Shown: piece after piece, positions 61,739-64,000 of the stretch
How positions within the stretch are numbered: the stretch's first letter is position 1
How the letters are laid out: each line of letters begins with the position of its first letter
Assembly (NCBI GenBank): GCA_000155435.1
Contig: DS990262.1
Coordinates: 471,062-535,061, forward strand
Direction of reading: 5' to 3'
Source: Clostridiales bacterium 1_7_47FAA
Lineage (GTDB): Bacteria > Bacillota > Clostridia > Lachnospirales > Lachnospiraceae
Length of the DNA: 64,000 nucleotides
Position numbers and translations under genes: made by a program
Notes under the pieces: generated by a model
The model's database searches: none
What the model was told of the DNA's origin: nothing
Seen by the model: the letters and a program-made list of their open reading frames with translations, nothing else

Positions 61739-62827
61739 ATGCTGATGGAAGTAAAAAAGATAACCTTAAAGGACATAGCCCAGGCCAGCGGATATTCCCT
61801 GGTATCTGTCCACAGGGCCCTGAATAACAAGGAAGGGGTCAGCAAGGCAGTTAAGCAGGAGATCCTGAATGTTGCCAATGAGATGGGATATACTGCCAAT
61901 TACGTGGCTTCAGCGCTGAAGCGGCGTCAGGTGAACCTGGCAGTGGTGCTCCCGGAGCCGGAGGAAGGCGGAAAATACTATTTCCGTTACATATGGAAGG
62001 GCTGCAGGGTATACGAGGCAGAAGAGGAAGGATACAACATGAATGTGATGAACTACACATTCAGTGTTGACGGAGACTCCGGGGACAGGGAACAGGTGGA
62101 AATCTTAAGGAACCTGTATGAGGAGTGGGGAGGCCAGCTGGACGGTCTTCTGACAGCGCCTAATATCAACAGCTCCAGGATGGAATGCCTGTTAAGCCAG
62201 TTCACGGCAAAGGGAGTGGCCGTGGTCCTTATTGACAATGATTTTAAAGACTGCGGAAGGCTCTGCTGTGTGGCGCCCAACGACACCTATACCGGACAGC
62301 TGGCAGCAGAACTTATGAACATGGTACTCAAAGGACAGAAGGGCACCATCCTTGTTGCGGCGGGAGACGAAGGTTCCCTGTCCCATAAGATGAATGCGGC
62401 TGGTTTTGAGGATTATTTCAGGAAGAATAACGCGGACATCACGGTGAGATGCATACAGGATCTATACCGGTCAGAAGCCAACAAGCAGCAGATGCTGGCA
62501 TGCTTCAGGGAAGATGAAAGCATTATCGGCGCATACTCCGTAAGGGCCAGGAACACCATCCCGCTGTGTGAGGCGGCGATTGCGTCAGGAAGGATCCAGG
62601 AGCTGTTCCTGGTGGGAAGCGACTTATTCCCGGAAAGCGCGCAGATGCTCAGTGACGGGATCCTGAAAGCCATTGTCTATAAGGGACCGTATCAGAAGGG
62701 GTATCAGGGATATAAAACCTTGTTTGAATACCTGATTAAAGGAATACCTCCCAAGGGCGAAGCCATCAGCGTACCCATATCCATCATTTTACAGAACAAT
62801 ATAAAATTTTATGAAGAATTTATCTAA
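61739..62827 (+). CDS. LacI-family transcriptional regulator
   Basis: 362 residues. HTH ITLKDIAQASGYSLVSVHRA, hinge NYVASALKRRQV, then a type I periplasmic-binding effector domain (VAVVLIDNDFKDCGRLCC). It differs from typical LacI members by GYSLVSVHRALNN instead of GVSxxTVSRVLN, as in CebR/RhaS-like groups that bind sugars. ATG 61739 follows GGAAGGAATG; 61745 is an alternative. Probably controls the TRAP genes starting 17 nt downstream and perhaps nagA-nagB. Confidence 0.88.
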   Translation: MLMEVKKITLKDIAQASGYSLVSVHRALNNKEGVSKAVKQEILNVANEMGYTANYVASALKRRQVNLAVVLPEPEEGGKYYFRYIWKGCRVYEAEEEGYNMNVMNYTFSVDGDSGDREQVEILRNLYEEWGGQLDGLLTAPNINSSRMECLLSQFTAKGVAVVLIDNDFKDCGRLCCVAPNDTYTGQLAAELMNMVLKGQKGTILVAAGDEGSLSHKMNAAGFEDYFRKNNADITVRCIQDLYRSEANKQQMLACFREDESIIGAYSVRARNTIPLCEAAIASGRIQELFLVGSDLFPESAQMLSDGILKAIVYKGPYQKGYQGYKTLFEYLIKGIPPKGEAISVPISIILQNNIKFYEEFI

Positions 62828-62844
62828 TGAGGAGGAAAAGGTAG

Positions 62845-63939
62845 ATGAAGAAAGCGATATCCGTAATACTATCATGTGCAATGGTGATGTCCATGACAGC
62901 GTGTGGAGGAGGCGCGGCCAAACCGGCAGAGACAGCTGCCACCACGGCCCAGGCCGCTGCACCTGAAACATCCGGTGAAAAAGAGGAAGCTGCCAGTGAA
63001 AAGGAAGAGGGTTCAGAGGCAGCCGGACAGGACATGGGGGAAGAGCTGCATTTTAAATTGGCAGAGAACCAGCCCGATGGCAACCCGGTCACGGAGGGCA
63101 TGAAAATGTTTGCCGAGCTGGCCAAGGAATATACAGGCGGTACCGTTAATATTGACGTGTATCCCAACGCCGCCCTGTGCGATGAGGCTTCTTCCATTGA
63201 CCAGGTACAGATGGGGACACTGGATTTCTCCCGCGTGAATACAAATACAATGGCTCCTGTCATTGATATATTCGGCGTATTTGCAATGCCTTATCTGTTC
63301 TCCAGCACGGAACAGAAGTATAAGGCCCTGGACGGTGAAGCCGGTGAGGCGGTACTGTCAACATTGAGTGATTATAACATGGTTGGCCTTGACTATTACG
63401 AGGCTGGTTCCAGATGCTTTTACACGGTTAGTAAGCCCGTACGGTCCGTGGCTGACTTAAAGGGCATGAAGTTCCGCGTACAGCCCACGGAAGTGGCGAT
63501 TTCCATGGTGCAGGCCCTGGGCGCAGAGGCGACCCCGATGGAATACGGCGAGGTGTTCCAGGGACTTCAGACCGGTATTGTGGACGGAGCTGAGAATGAC
63601 TTTGTAAGCTACTTTACCTCCGGACATTACGAAGTGGCAAAGTATTACAGCCTGGACGGACATATGGCTCCGCCGGCCCTGTTAATCTGCAGCCAGGCTG
63701 CATGGGATAAGATGTCAGAACCGCAGAGGGAAGGCGTCATCAAGGCTTCGAAGGAAGCAGCCAAGTGGCAGCGCCAGGCCATGCAGGATTTCCAGGAGGA
63801 ATCCAGGGCCAAGTGTGAGGAGGCCGGATGTGAGATCATCGAGGTTGACGTAAAAGAGTTCCAGGATGCAGTGGCTTCCGTTTACGATGAGTATCCACAG
63901 TATAAAGAGGTTGTGGATATGGTCCGTGCGGCACAGTAA
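62845..63939 (+). CDS. dctP: TRAP transporter substrate-binding lipoprotein (DctP family)
   Basis: 364 residues. Signal peptide with lipobox MTAC (Cys about 20), Ala/Glu-rich linker to about residue 65, then DctP fold with LKGMKFRVQPTEVAISM and VFQGLQTGIVDGAENDF. Distinct from the DctP at 55561. Linkage to a LacI regulator and to nagA/nagB suggests a sugar-acid or amino-sugar-acid substrate. TAATGAGGAGG precedes the ATG. Its permease genes should follow beyond the window. Confidence 0.93.
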   Translation: MKKAISVILSCAMVMSMTACGGGAAKPAETAATTAQAAAPETSGEKEEAASEKEEGSEAAGQDMGEELHFKLAENQPDGNPVTEGMKMFAELAKEYTGGTVNIDVYPNAALCDEASSIDQVQMGTLDFSRVNTNTMAPVIDIFGVFAMPYLFSSTEQKYKALDGEAGEAVLSTLSDYNMVGLDYYEAGSRCFYTVSKPVRSVADLKGMKFRVQPTEVAISMVQALGAEATPMEYGEVFQGLQTGIVDGAENDFVSYFTSGHYEVAKYYSLDGHMAPPALLICSQAAWDKMSEPQREGVIKASKEAAKWQRQAMQDFQEESRAKCEEAGCEIIEVDVKEFQDAVASVYDEYPQYKEVVDMVRAAQ

Positions 63940-63968
63940 CCACAGCAATAACAGAGGAAGAATAACAT

Positions 63969-63990
63969 GGGGCAGCCTTATGTCTGCCCC
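63969..63990 (+). promoter_or_regulatory. Hairpin after the second dctP
   Basis: GGGGCAG pairs with CTGCCCC, then GTATTTTATC at the window edge. Same position as the dctP-dctQ hairpin at 56692, so probably an intercistronic structure and not the operon end. Confidence 0.6.
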
Positions 63991-64000
63991 GTATTTTATC

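Overview
The window looks like chromosomal DNA of an anaerobic gut Lachnospiraceae bacterium, most likely an Enterocloster (Clostridium bolteae/clostridioforme group) or a close relative. This is inferred from roughly 50% GC, strong AGGAGG ribosome binding sites, Firmicutes-type lipoproteins with Thr/Ala-rich linkers, many LacI, GntR and YesM/AraC regulators, TRAP and ABC uptake systems, MATE exporters and ABC-F proteins. I saw no rRNA or tRNA genes, CRISPR array, intact transposase or phage module.

Layout. (1) 418-8623: a PrpR-type sigma-54 activator, then a textbook -24/-12 promoter driving a C-S lyase, an AbgT-type transporter, an M24 peptidase and a CoA-disulfide-reductase/rhodanese protein. 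This reads as a regulon for sulfur-containing peptides or conjugates. (2) 8764-15907: MATE exporter, a 164-bp palindromic element, metallo-beta-lactamase-fold hydrolase, dihydroorotase, HAD phosphatase and a polar amino acid ABC transporter. (3) 15908-17143: an AT-rich accessory island with a second, branched palindromic element (268 bp), gene remnants and a probable type I toxin-antitoxin locus of Fst/par architecture. (4) 17144-22203: gntR-MATE divergent from a transporter/SDR/ATC-hydrolase-like operon, with two matching palindromic operators; then seven 25-bp tandem repeats. (5) 22940-33565: a LacI-controlled catabolic cluster: split transketolase, an SsuABC/TauABC-like importer with two permeases and two unequal ATPases, SDR, zinc alcohol dehydrogenase and a LarA-family enzyme. 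(6) 33766-47944: lipoproteins, two ABC-F proteins, LuxS, exonuclease III, a glycogen-debranching-like protein without recognisable catalytic residues, M20 peptidase and a P-type cation ATPase. (7) 48080-52821: FAH-family hydrolase, methylglyoxal synthase and a glycogen branching enzyme carrying a repeat tail of more than 300 residues. (8) 53023-58577: YesM/AraC-type two-component system followed by a TRAP transporter. (9) 58703-63939: nagA plus two nagB paralogues, divergent from a LacI regulator and a second TRAP binding protein.

How it works together: most loci pair a regulator with an importer and catabolic enzymes, as in a generalist gut fermenter with glycogen metabolism. Four unrelated proteins here (sigma-54 activator, dihydroorotase, P-type ATPase, GlgB) carry in-frame low-complexity insertions or tails, three of them clear DNA tandem repeats, which suggests repeat expansion is common in this genome. 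The most promising undescribed items are the Fst-like toxin-antitoxin locus, the two palindromic elements whose arm mismatches all favour a minus-strand RNA fold, the sigma-54 sulfur operon and the tailed GlgB.
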